Shown here piece by piece: positions 1 through 5,312 of a stretch of DNA of 5,312 bases. Position numbers and translations under genes: made by a program. Location of the stretch: positions 1-5,312 of the forward strand of contig JAJXXG010000930.1 of the NCBI GenBank assembly GCA_021781255.1, written 5' to 3'. The notes below the pieces were generated by a model. It was not told the origin of the DNA, did not search any database, and worked only from the letters and a program-made list of their open reading frames with translations. This DNA is from Acidobacteriota bacterium. GTDB lineage: Bacteria; Acidobacteriota; Terriglobia; Terriglobales; Acidobacteriaceae. Positions within the stretch are counted from its first letter, which is position 1; the number at the start of each line of letters is the position of its first letter.

Positions 1-856
1 CCGCCTTGCCGGGCATCTGCCCTGCGGTTCCCGGAGTCTGTGCAAGGGCCGCCTCCAGCTCGCGAACCTTCAACACGATCAAATACTCATAGAAGCCCAT
101 GAGCACCGAGTAAGCAAAGCCGGCAGACCGGTCTAAGAAGCCCCTCTTCGCCACGTACATCACAAGAAACTTCATGAAAGGCCGTCCCGGAAGGCGATAG
201 TAAAACTCTTTCAGATTGCGTCTCCGTTCTGAACGCTCTTTGCTAACAAAGATCGCGGCAAAATCGACCTTCTTCTTTGCTTCCCGATTCAGCAGGATCT
301 GTTGCGCCTCCTGCGTGCTGTAAAAGTTATGCCGACTGACCCAGTCCGATATGCCTTTGCTGAATGGATAGTGGTCCAGAAAGCCGTCAACTCTCCCGAC
401 CGGGCCATCCGGCCTGGACACACAATGTCCCAGCCGTTCATAGCGCATCTTCCCCGGCTGAAAAAGCCGGTCATAATGGGCAGTCATCTGCACGTGCTTC
501 AGCCATGTGCCCATGAAGAAGTCCCTTCTTTCGACCTGGAAGGCAACATTGGGCCCGGCGCTCTGGACGGCTTGCGACATCGCCTGTGCCAGCTCAGCTG
601 TCGCTCGCTCATCCGCATCCAGATAAAAGACCCACGGATTCTTAAATGAGATATTCTCGAGCGCCCAGTTCTGATGTTGCGCAAAGCTGTCAAATTTCCT
701 GAACCACACCTGCGCCCCAAAGTTCTTTGCTATCTCCACAGTCTTGTCGGAGCTGTACGAATCGAGCACGTGAACGTCGTCCGACCATCGCACAGAATCC
801 AGGCATGCTGGGAGATTCTTCTCTTCGTTCAACGTGAGAATCAGAACTGAAATCAT
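1..856 (-). CDS. Family 2 glycosyltransferase, WaaE/KdtX-like (C-terminus beyond window)
   Basis: Probably transfers a sugar from a nucleotide-sugar to a lipid-linked or LPS-core-type acceptor at the inner face of the cytoplasmic membrane. Read from the ATG at 856, the frame is open for 285 codons to the window edge. It begins MISVLILTLNEEKNL, the typical GT-A start of this family. A DSYSSDKT segment lies near residues 32-39, and the metal-binding DxD is LDADE at residues 79-83 (D80, D82). HYPFSKGISDW near 162-172 and a basic region followed by RPFMKFLVMYV and a GFLDRSAGF block (about 225-247) match the membrane-associated C-terminal half of WaaE-type enzymes. The visible length already covers most of a usual 260-300 residue family member, so little is probably missing. 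The start has only a weak G-rich ribosome site, but no upstream start fits the fold better. It is transcribed divergently from galE. The family call is firm; donor and acceptor cannot be read from sequence. Confidence 0.9.
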   Translation of the reverse strand, partial: MISVLILTLNEEKNLPACLDSVRWSDDVHVLDSYSSDKTVEIAKNFGAQVWFRKFDSFAQHQNWALENISFKNPWVFYLDADERATAELAQAMSQAVQSAGPNVAFQVERRDFFMGTWLKHVQMTAHYDRLFQPGKMRYERLGHCVSRPDGPVGRVDGFLDHYPFSKGISDWVSRHNFYSTQEAQQILLNREAKKKVDFAAIFVSKERSERRRNLKEFYYRLPGRPFMKFLVMYVAKRGFLDRSAGFAYSVLMGFYEYLIVLKVRELEAALAQTPGTAGQMPGKA

Positions 857-907
857 ACCCACCCCAGAGTCTTCTATCGCACACTCGTTGCTTCCTGCAA
901 TCTCTCC

Positions 908-923
908 GCATCAGATGCATGCA
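908..923. repeat. Short overlapping palindromes between divergent genes
   Basis: GCATC-A-GATGC (908-918) is a perfect 5-bp inverted repeat, overlapped by the 8-bp palindrome TGCATGCA (916-923). It lies between the divergent glycosyltransferase and galE starts, where an operator could sit. The symmetry is short enough to occur by chance, so a function is only a possibility. Confidence 0.2.
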
Positions 924-953
924 CAGGCTGGCTGCCGCGCCCTTCTGCCTTGC

Positions 954-976
954 CGGATGATCCAAGAAAGCATCCG
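954..976. repeat. 6-bp inverted repeat just upstream of the galE promoter
   Basis: CGGATG (954-959) and CATCCG (971-976) are perfect inverted copies separated by 11 bases. The right arm ends 11 bases before the candidate galE -35 box at 988. The place suits a regulator operator; it is not followed by a T-run, so it is not an intrinsic terminator on the plus strand. Function is inferred only. Confidence 0.25.
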
Positions 977-987
977 CCGTCGCTCTC

Positions 988-1015
988 TTGGCCGCATCGA
1001 GACCCATGCTATGCT
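988..1015 (+). promoter_or_regulatory. Candidate sigma70-type promoter for galE
   Basis: TTGGCC at 988-993 (4 of 6 to TTGACA) is followed by a 16-base spacer and TATGCT at 1010-1015 (4 of 6 to TATAAT). Transcription would start near 1022, leaving a leader of about 23 bases before the ATG at 1045, enough to hold the GGAG ribosome site. This placement also argues against the in-frame TTG at 988 as a translation start. Prediction by eye only. Confidence 0.4.
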
Positions 1016-1044
1016 GGGTGCATCTCACGCCCTCTGGAGCTCTC

Positions 1045-2025
1045 ATGCGGGTTGTCATCACCGGAGGCAGCGGCTATGTTGGCTCTGCTGCGGTCAGAGC
1101 CCTCGCTGAGGCCGGGCACAGCATCGTTATCTACGACAACTTATCCACAGGTCACCCGAAGCTATCCAAGGGATTTGAACTGATTGAGGGCGACATCGGT
1201 GATCGCGACCGGGTCCTTGCCTGCCTCCGCAATGCAGATGCGGTGATGCACTTTGCGGCGTCGGCTTATGTTGGTGAGTCCGTCCTCCATCCACGAAAGT
1301 ACTTTCGCAACAACGTCGAGTCTGCACTGCAGCTGCTCGATGCTGTCCTCGCAAGCGATGTCAGACTCTTTATCTTCTCCTCCAGTTGCGCTATCTACGG
1401 AATCCCGCAGCGCCTGCCCATCCTTGAATCCTCATCGAAAGAGCCGATCAATCCATACGGCGCAACCAAGCTTTTCTTTGAACGCGTCCTATCGGCATAT
1501 TCCGTCGCACATGGCCTGCGTTACGTGGCACTGCGATACTTCAATGCGGCCGGCGCGCATCCCTCGGGTCGGGTGGGGGAGATCCACACACCTGAAACTC
1601 ATCTGATCCCTCTCGCGCTGCGCGCCGCACTCAGCCTTGGCCCGCCACTCACCGTCTTCGGAAACCAGCTTCCAACGCCCGATGGCACCTGCGTGCGGGA
1701 CTTCATTCACGTCTGCGATCTTGCAGATGCGCATCTCAGAGCCCTCAACTATCTGGCAGCGGGCGGGTCCTCCCTTGCGCTCAATCTCGGCACCGGCAAA
1801 GGAACCTCCATCGCCGAATTACTGCGTGTGATCGAAGATCGAAGTGGAAGGAAGGTACCGCATCAGATCGCAGACCCGCGTCCCGGCGATCCACCTACGC
1901 TCGTTGCAGACGCTGGCAAAGCCAGAGAGGTCCTGGGCTGGCAGCCCGCACTGGGAATCGGAGACATCATTCAGAGCGCACTGCATTGGGAAGAGAATCT
2001 TCAGTCCTTTTTGAGCACACCCTGA
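1045..2025 (+). CDS. galE: UDP-glucose 4-epimerase (GalE family)
   Basis: Cytoplasmic NAD-dependent extended short-chain dehydrogenase that interconverts UDP-Glc and UDP-Gal, and possibly the N-acetyl forms. It provides the galactose-type donor for the neighbouring glycosyltransferases. The 326-residue protein, close to the usual 330-340, starts MRVVITGGSGYVGS with the Rossmann GxxGxxG at 7-13. Next come YDNLSTGH (30-37), GDIGD (49-53) and HFAASAYVGESV (69-80). The catalytic triad is S114 in SSSCAIYG, Y138 and K142 in YGATK. RYFNAAGAHPSG (164-175) carries the substrate-binding Asn167; VRDFIHVCDLADAH spans 217-230, and PRPGDPP (278-284) holds the UDP-binding Arg279. I chose the ATG at 1045 because GGAG lies 5 bases upstream and the Rossmann fold begins at once; an upstream TTG at 988 would add 19 unrelated residues. 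It is the only plus-strand gene here. At the position equal to E. coli Tyr299 it has Leu286, so substrate range is open. Confidence 0.93.
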   Translation: MRVVITGGSGYVGSAAVRALAEAGHSIVIYDNLSTGHPKLSKGFELIEGDIGDRDRVLACLRNADAVMHFAASAYVGESVLHPRKYFRNNVESALQLLDAVLASDVRLFIFSSSCAIYGIPQRLPILESSSKEPINPYGATKLFFERVLSAYSVAHGLRYVALRYFNAAGAHPSGRVGEIHTPETHLIPLALRAALSLGPPLTVFGNQLPTPDGTCVRDFIHVCDLADAHLRALNYLAAGGSSLALNLGTGKGTSIAELLRVIEDRSGRKVPHQIADPRPGDPPTLVADAGKAREVLGWQPALGIGDIIQSALHWEENLQSFLSTP

Positions 2026-2069
2026 ACTTACCTGTCCCTCCCATTCAGTGTCGCGCAGAGGGTGCAAAT
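2026..2069. other. Convergent intergenic gap without a clear terminator
   Basis: Only 44 bases separate the galE stop from the stop of the opposing glycosyltransferase. The best inverted repeat is CCCTC/GAGGG, with a 5-bp stem and a long loop, and no T-run follows on either strand. I see no convincing intrinsic terminator, so transcripts from both sides may run into each other or end by a factor-dependent route. Confidence 0.5.
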
Positions 2070-3278
2070 TCATTTGCTTGAAGAGCTCTCGCCTATGTGG
2101 GCCTCCTGCAGGGGCTGTGTTCCCAGATCGCTCTCGATCGACCGGAGCAGATTGCGCGCCCCGCGTGTCGCCTCGAAATACTGCAAAAAGCCACGCCGGG
2201 CAGCCTGCCCCATCGCAGCACGCTCTTCCAGCGAAAGTGAATAGAATCGTGCAATCAGGCGCATCGTGCCCTCGCGCGTATCCTCGTCCACAAATCCCCC
2301 GCCACATGCCTGCACCTCCCGCCAGATGTTCACCTTGTTGCTGATGAGCACGGGCGTCGAGCAAGCCATGGCTTCCGCCACGACCAAACCAAAGTTTTCC
2401 TGGTGCGACGGAAGAATCAGCGCGTCCGCTGCACGAAGCATGCCCCATTTCAAATCGCCCTCAATCATCCCTGCCCAGTGAATTCGCTGTTCGACGCCCA
2501 GCTTTTGCGCCAGCCCCTTTAGGCTGGGAGCCCAGCCGACTTGGTCAGGGCCGGCCATGACCAGGTGTAACTCGCGTTCAGCCGAATTCGTTTGAACGTA
2601 TTCCGCAAAAGCCTCCAATAAGATGTCGCAGCCCTTCTTCTGATGGATCCGACCGATGAAGAGCAGGAATGATGCTTCCTCTAGCCGTGGAAATGCCTTA
2701 AACAGTGCCTGGATTTGGAGTGGTCCAGCTTCTGGCGGCTCTGAGGTGCCAATCTGCACCACCCACTCTCGATATCCGTGCCCCTTGAATACCCCGCGGG
2801 CTTCGATTTTCTCTTCCTCCGTCGTGAACAGAACCGCGCGAGCATCGCGCAAAACGCGCCCCTCCGCAAGCCACCAGTAAAGCTCCTTTGCTCTCTGCTT
2901 CAGCCAGAATTTGCGAAACCATGGCGCCATCATGCCATGCGCGAAGATGTAATACGGCGTCGCTGTCTTGCGCAGACCCAGCCAGGAACCGACAGAAGTG
3001 TAATTCCACAGCCCATTCAGGATGACCACGTCGAAGCGGCTCGCGTGGGTGCGTATCCACGGCGCGAGGCGCGGATTATAGCGATACTTGCCTATGCCGC
3101 GGCCAAGCTGCACAAGAGGCAACGGGAAGCTCCGCAGACCCTCCGCTGTTTCATCCTCAAGGCTCACCACTTCCACCGAGTGCCCATCGTGCACCCACAC
3201 CTCGGAGTTGCGCAATATGCTCTCAATCGGCCCTCCGGATTCAGCCGCGGTGGAAGCTATCACTTGAAGAATTTTCAT
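2070..3278 (-). CDS. GT4-type glycosyltransferase (GT-B fold)
   Basis: Retaining glycosyltransferase of 402 residues, the normal size for family GT4, expected to work at the cytoplasmic side of the membrane in building the polysaccharide repeat unit. The N-terminal acceptor domain starts MKILQVIAST with GGP at 15-17. A block with HGMMAPWFRKFWLKQ (114-128) and VLFTTEEE (149-156) is typical of a GT4 subgroup common in exopolysaccharide clusters. The donor domain shows FIGRIHQKKG (207-216), AGPDQ (242-246), and the EX7E motif as E294 and E302 in HQENFGLVVAEAMA. The protein ends in a serine-rich tail (ESSSSK). Its ATG overlaps the stop of the upstream glycosyltransferase gene (ATGA, 3275-3278) and has only a weak ribosome site, which points to translational coupling. 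The family assignment is firm; the sugar and linkage are unknown. Confidence 0.93.
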   Translation of the reverse strand: MKILQVIASTAAESGGPIESILRNSEVWVHDGHSVEVVSLEDETAEGLRSFPLPLVQLGRGIGKYRYNPRLAPWIRTHASRFDVVILNGLWNYTSVGSWLGLRKTATPYYIFAHGMMAPWFRKFWLKQRAKELYWWLAEGRVLRDARAVLFTTEEEKIEARGVFKGHGYREWVVQIGTSEPPEAGPLQIQALFKAFPRLEEASFLLFIGRIHQKKGCDILLEAFAEYVQTNSAERELHLVMAGPDQVGWAPSLKGLAQKLGVEQRIHWAGMIEGDLKWGMLRAADALILPSHQENFGLVVAEAMACSTPVLISNKVNIWREVQACGGGFVDEDTREGTMRLIARFYSLSLEERAAMGQAARRGFLQYFEATRGARNLLRSIESDLGTQPLQEAHIGESSSSK

Positions 3279-4552
3279 GCGTTCAATCTTCGTTGCGTCG
3301 AAGCTTCATCGAGCAGGATTTGGTACAGGTCCAGATGCTTCCGGGCAACCACCCTGCTGTCAAAAGCCAGTTCCGCTCGGTTGCGCGCCGCTTCTCTCAT
3401 GCTGTTTAAGCCGTCCGATGGATGGTTTGCGTTTAAGGTCCATTGAAGACCTGCGGCCAGGCTCCGCGGCTCAAATGGTTCCGCCAGAAATCCGCACTTC
3501 AGATGCTCGACAATGTCGGGGAATCCACCAATCCCGAACGCAACCACGGGGGTACCACAGGCAAGAGACTCGATCGCTGTGGTGGCCAGATTTTCTTCGA
3601 TGGATGGAACACAAAACACATCCAGCGCCGAATAGAGCAGCGCAAGCTGGCGATCATCTGAAATGGACCCGAAATTGTGCGATCGCATGCCAGCCATCTG
3701 TTCACCGGCAGATCCATGACCGAACGTGACAACCTCACAATCACTTTCGGCGAAGTGGAGGACCGGGCTCTCTAATGCATCCTTGAGATAGCGCAATCCT
3801 TTCCGCGGGTCCTGAAGGAGCGAAGCTCCAAAGCCGATCAGCTTCTTATCCTTCGGAAGGCCCAAAGCCTCGCGCGCTGAAATCGGGTCGTGCGGATGAA
3901 AACATTCCAGATCGATGCCATTGTGAATGACGACATTCTCCTTTCCGCCCAGCAAACCGCTGCTCCTGCTCAGCGACCCCATCCAATGGCTCGGCGAAAC
4001 AATCGCCATGGGCTGCGACCTCCACTTAGCTTCCTTCTTCCGCCAGTTTCTGCCGGACAAGTCGTGCGCGTTCTTTGACCCAAGCTCTGGACACGATCCG
4101 CAGCACTCTCGAAATCTCTCACAGCCTCCGCTATAGTGGCATCCCCCGGTAAAAGCCATCATGTCGTGCATCGTCCAGACAATCGGCGCTTTCAGCAGCG
4201 AGACATCGTGGATTGGGAAGACACCGGCACCGATCACGTGCAGATGGACTATATCGGGCAGCAGGGCATGAACCTGACGCGCCGTATACACGGGCGCCCA
4301 ATTATTGCTCCACGCTGTGTTCAGCTTTTGACGGTACAGTTTATTCGGCAGCTTATCGATATTCCGCAAGTAGCGGGCAATGAGCCGTTGAACAAAGCCC
4401 TGCGGACGATGAACGAATGGATCCACCACTGAACTCGATTCGAGGACCACCATATGGGAGTCCACGCCAAGTTTGCGCAGCGACTGGTGCAAGAGCAGAG
4501 CGATACGCCCGCCACCACCGCTCGTTCCCATCGACACATGAACGACTCGCAC
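3275..4552 (-). CDS. GT4-type glycosyltransferase, WcaC-like, with Cys-rich motif
   Basis: Second GT4 enzyme of the operon, likely adding another sugar to the lipid-linked repeat unit. From the GTG at 4552 it has 425 residues and starts with VRVVHVSMGTSGGGGR, a standard GT-B start (glycine loop 12-15). WTMHDMMAFTGGCHYSGGCER begins near residue 126 and opens a cysteine-rich segment (C138, C144, C150, C151, C154) found in WcaC-like enzymes. The donor domain has HNGID (210-214), PRKG (249-252) and the EX7E residues E320 and E328 in SIEENLATTAIESL, followed by CGTPVVAFGIGGFPD. I chose GTG because AGGAAG lies 8 bases upstream and homologues of this type begin at this point. An in-frame ATG at 4594 would add 14 residues but has a poor ribosome site. 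It overlaps the next gene by 4 bases. Function class is firm, specificity is not known. Confidence 0.9.
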   Translation of the reverse strand: MRVVHVSMGTSGGGGRIALLLHQSLRKLGVDSHMVVLESSSVVDPFVHRPQGFVQRLIARYLRNIDKLPNKLYRQKLNTAWSNNWAPVYTARQVHALLPDIVHLHVIGAGVFPIHDVSLLKAPIVWTMHDMMAFTGGCHYSGGCERFRECCGSCPELGSKNAHDLSGRNWRKKEAKWRSQPMAIVSPSHWMGSLSRSSGLLGGKENVVIHNGIDLECFHPHDPISAREALGLPKDKKLIGFGASLLQDPRKGLRYLKDALESPVLHFAESDCEVVTFGHGSAGEQMAGMRSHNFGSISDDRQLALLYSALDVFCVPSIEENLATTAIESLACGTPVVAFGIGGFPDIVEHLKCGFLAEPFEPRSLAAGLQWTLNANHPSDGLNSMREAARNRAELAFDSRVVARKHLDLYQILLDEASTQRRLNA

Positions 4553-4570
4553 GATGCAATCTTCCTTTTC
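4553..4570 (-). promoter_or_regulatory. Ribosome binding site that decides the GT4 start
   Basis: On the minus strand, GAAAAGGAAG (4570-4561) precedes the GTG at 4552 with 8 bases between AGGAAG and the start. The alternative ATG at 4594 has only AAGAT three bases upstream. This is the main reason for choosing the shorter protein. Confidence 0.55.
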
Positions 4571-4667
4571 GCAGACACTGGCTGCGCTTGCCATATATCT
4601 TGACCATGCGCTTGCCTAGGAACGCTTTAGCCTTGCGGACATCTCCACCGAATACCCTGCAGTCCAC

Positions 4668-4697
4668 GTATATCGGCAAATGACGATTAAAAGTCAA
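4668..4697 (-). promoter_or_regulatory. Weak candidate promoter for the two GT4 genes
   Basis: On the minus strand TTGACT (4697-4692, 5 of 6 to TTGACA) overlaps the TGA stop of the upstream reading frame. TATACG (4 of 6 to TATAAT) follows after 19 bases, or GATATA (3 of 6) after 17. The spacing or match is imperfect either way. It would give the two glycosyltransferases their own transcript independent of the broken upstream gene. Read by eye; low certainty. Confidence 0.22.
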
Positions 4698-5146
4698 AAC
4701 TCCCTTGGCAACTCCTTGATCGGTCTCGCGGGGTTGCCTGCTACTGCAGTCCAGGCGGGCACGTCTCGTGTAACCACCGATCCGGCGGCAACGATGGCTC
4801 CCTCGCCAATTTGGACGCCCTTCAGCACAATGGAATGCATTCCAATCCATCTGTGGTTACCAATCTTGATCGCCCTCGACTCCACGCCATCCCAGTTCTG
4901 CCTGCCTTCAAACCATGTGGCATATGTATTCCCCAGCCTTTTCGCTGCGCTCACCGAATGCAAATCGCTGTCCATGATGGTGCAGCCCCGCGAGACGAGA
5001 ACATCGTCACCGATTTCAATCCGCCCTGGATGGAGGAGGGGATATACCGCGACGCCTGCACACAGCAGCAGGACGGCCACCGCCCCGAGTATCCAGAAGG
5101 CGCTGGACACAGCGCGCTGGATCGCTTTTTGGTCTTCATGCCCCAC
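4694..5146 (-). pseudogene. Chimeric frame: O-acetyltransferase C-terminal part joined to flippase remnant
   Basis: From a GTG at 5146 this frame is open for 150 residues. The last 110 or so (from [14 protein letters not shown], residue 41) are the C-terminal part of a left-handed beta-helix acyltransferase of the maltose/galactoside acetyltransferase-like kind that uses acetyl-CoA to O-acetylate sugars. The putative catalytic His63 is in [25 protein letters not shown] (100-117), GSVVTRDVP and AGNPAR (136-141) are hallmark hexapeptide-repeat segments, and the C-terminus looks complete. Full-length relatives are near 180-220 residues, so roughly the first 60-80 are absent. Instead, residues 1-38 are hydrophobic and continue a flippase-like sequence. 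The GTG has no properly spaced ribosome site and falls inside that flippase homology, so it is probably not a real start. I read this as the product of a deletion rather than a working enzyme; a functional membrane-anchored fusion is a less likely alternative. Confidence 0.75.
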
Positions 5147-5311
5147 GCCTTCCGCAACGATATTGATCAGTTCATTCCCCAGTCCCAGATCCGCGAAGCT
5201 GAGGAGAAGGACAAAAGACGAAATGGTGACCCAAATCCCATATCGCTCCGCGCCGAGCTAGTGGAGCGCCCACCTCACCGAGAAGATTGAAGTGAGAAAG
5301 GAGATTCCATT
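5021..5311 (-). pseudogene. N-terminal fragment of a Wzx-type polysaccharide flippase, with amber codon
   Basis: This frame reads NGISFLTSIFSVRWALH, then a TAG stop (5258-5260), then [45 protein letters not shown] and a hydrophobic segment ending VYPLL. The order [19 protein letters not shown] and xxVSSAFxxL is characteristic of MOP-superfamily lipid-linked oligosaccharide flippases, inner-membrane proteins of 400-500 residues with 12-14 membrane segments. Only about three membrane segments remain; homology stops between 5041 and 5021, where acetyltransferase sequence begins in the same frame. The TAG sits where relatives have Tyr before LGAERYG, so it looks like a single-base change from TAC or TAT. 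The true start is beyond the right edge. Family assignment is from remembered motifs and is fairly secure; the gene cannot encode a working flippase as written. Confidence 0.75.
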
Positions 5312-5312
5312 G

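Noticed and set aside
988..1044. TTG at 988 as the galE start, giving 19 extra residues
   Set aside because: The extra residues are not like GalE, the TTG coincides with the likely -35 box, and the ATG at 1045 has GGAG 5 bases upstream and begins directly with the Rossmann fold.
690..1061. Minus-strand open frame spanning the galE start and the GT2 start
   Set aside because: It overlaps the GT2 gene in a different frame and its translation has no protein-like pattern; the GT2 frame has clear GT-A motifs.
2036..2062. CCCTC/GAGGG inverted repeat as a terminator between galE and the GT4 gene
   Set aside because: The stem is only 5 bp, the loop is long, and no T-run follows on either strand.
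4553..4594. ATG at 4594 as the start of the second GT4 gene
   Set aside because: It lacks a well-placed ribosome site, whereas the GTG at 4552 has AGGAAG 8 bases upstream and matches where GT4 homologues begin. Kept as an alternative, not fully excluded.
4553..4693. A basic peptide in another minus-strand frame between the acetyltransferase remnant and the GT4 gene (includes GGDVRKAKAFLGKRMVKIYG)
   Set aside because: It looks somewhat protein-like and could be a gene remnant, but I recognise no family, there is no start with a ribosome site, and the frame runs on out of phase into the GT4 gene.
4680..5261. Long plus-strand open frame opposite the acetyltransferase/flippase remnant
   Set aside because: It is antisense to sequence with clear hexapeptide-repeat and flippase motifs, and its own translation is rich in Ser, Pro and Arg with no recognisable domain.
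5298..5312. AGGAG followed by TTG at 5310 on the plus strand, like a new gene start at the right edge
   Set aside because: It lies antisense to the flippase fragment and there is no downstream sequence to test it; most likely chance.

Overview
This window is part of a cell-surface polysaccharide (exopolysaccharide, capsule or O-antigen type) gene cluster from a moderately GC-rich bacterium. The glycosyltransferase, epimerase and flippase sequence styles remind me of Acidobacteriota, but this is an impression with low confidence. No RNA gene, CRISPR array, insertion sequence or phage gene is visible.

Layout, left to right. (1) Positions 1-856, minus strand: a family 2 glycosyltransferase of the WaaE/KdtX-like type, whose C-terminus runs off the left edge. 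(2) Positions 857-1044: a divergent intergenic region with a candidate galE promoter and an inverted repeat. (3) Positions 1045-2025, plus strand: a UDP-glucose 4-epimerase (GalE-like) with a complete Ser-Tyr-Lys active site. (4) A 44-bp convergent gap with no clear terminator. (5) Positions 2070-3278 and 3275-4552, minus strand: two GT4-type (GT-B fold) glycosyltransferases in tandem, joined by a 4-base ATGA overlap. (6) A 141-bp gap with a weak candidate promoter. (7) Positions 4694-5312, minus strand: a degraded locus. One continuous frame begins as the N-terminal part of a Wzx-type flippase, is broken by an amber codon, and switches near position 5030 into the C-terminal part of a left-handed beta-helix O-acetyltransferase.

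Working model: GalE supplies UDP-Gal or UDP-GalNAc, the two GT4 enzymes and the GT2 enzyme add sugars to a lipid-linked oligosaccharide, and an acetyltransferase and flippase would once have decorated and exported it. The most notable observation is the flippase-acetyltransferase chimera. It is best explained by an internal deletion that removed most of the flippase and the start of the acetyltransferase, followed or accompanied by a nonsense mutation. I do not see a plainly new biological system here. The rest is a normal glycan cluster with a few details worth checking.
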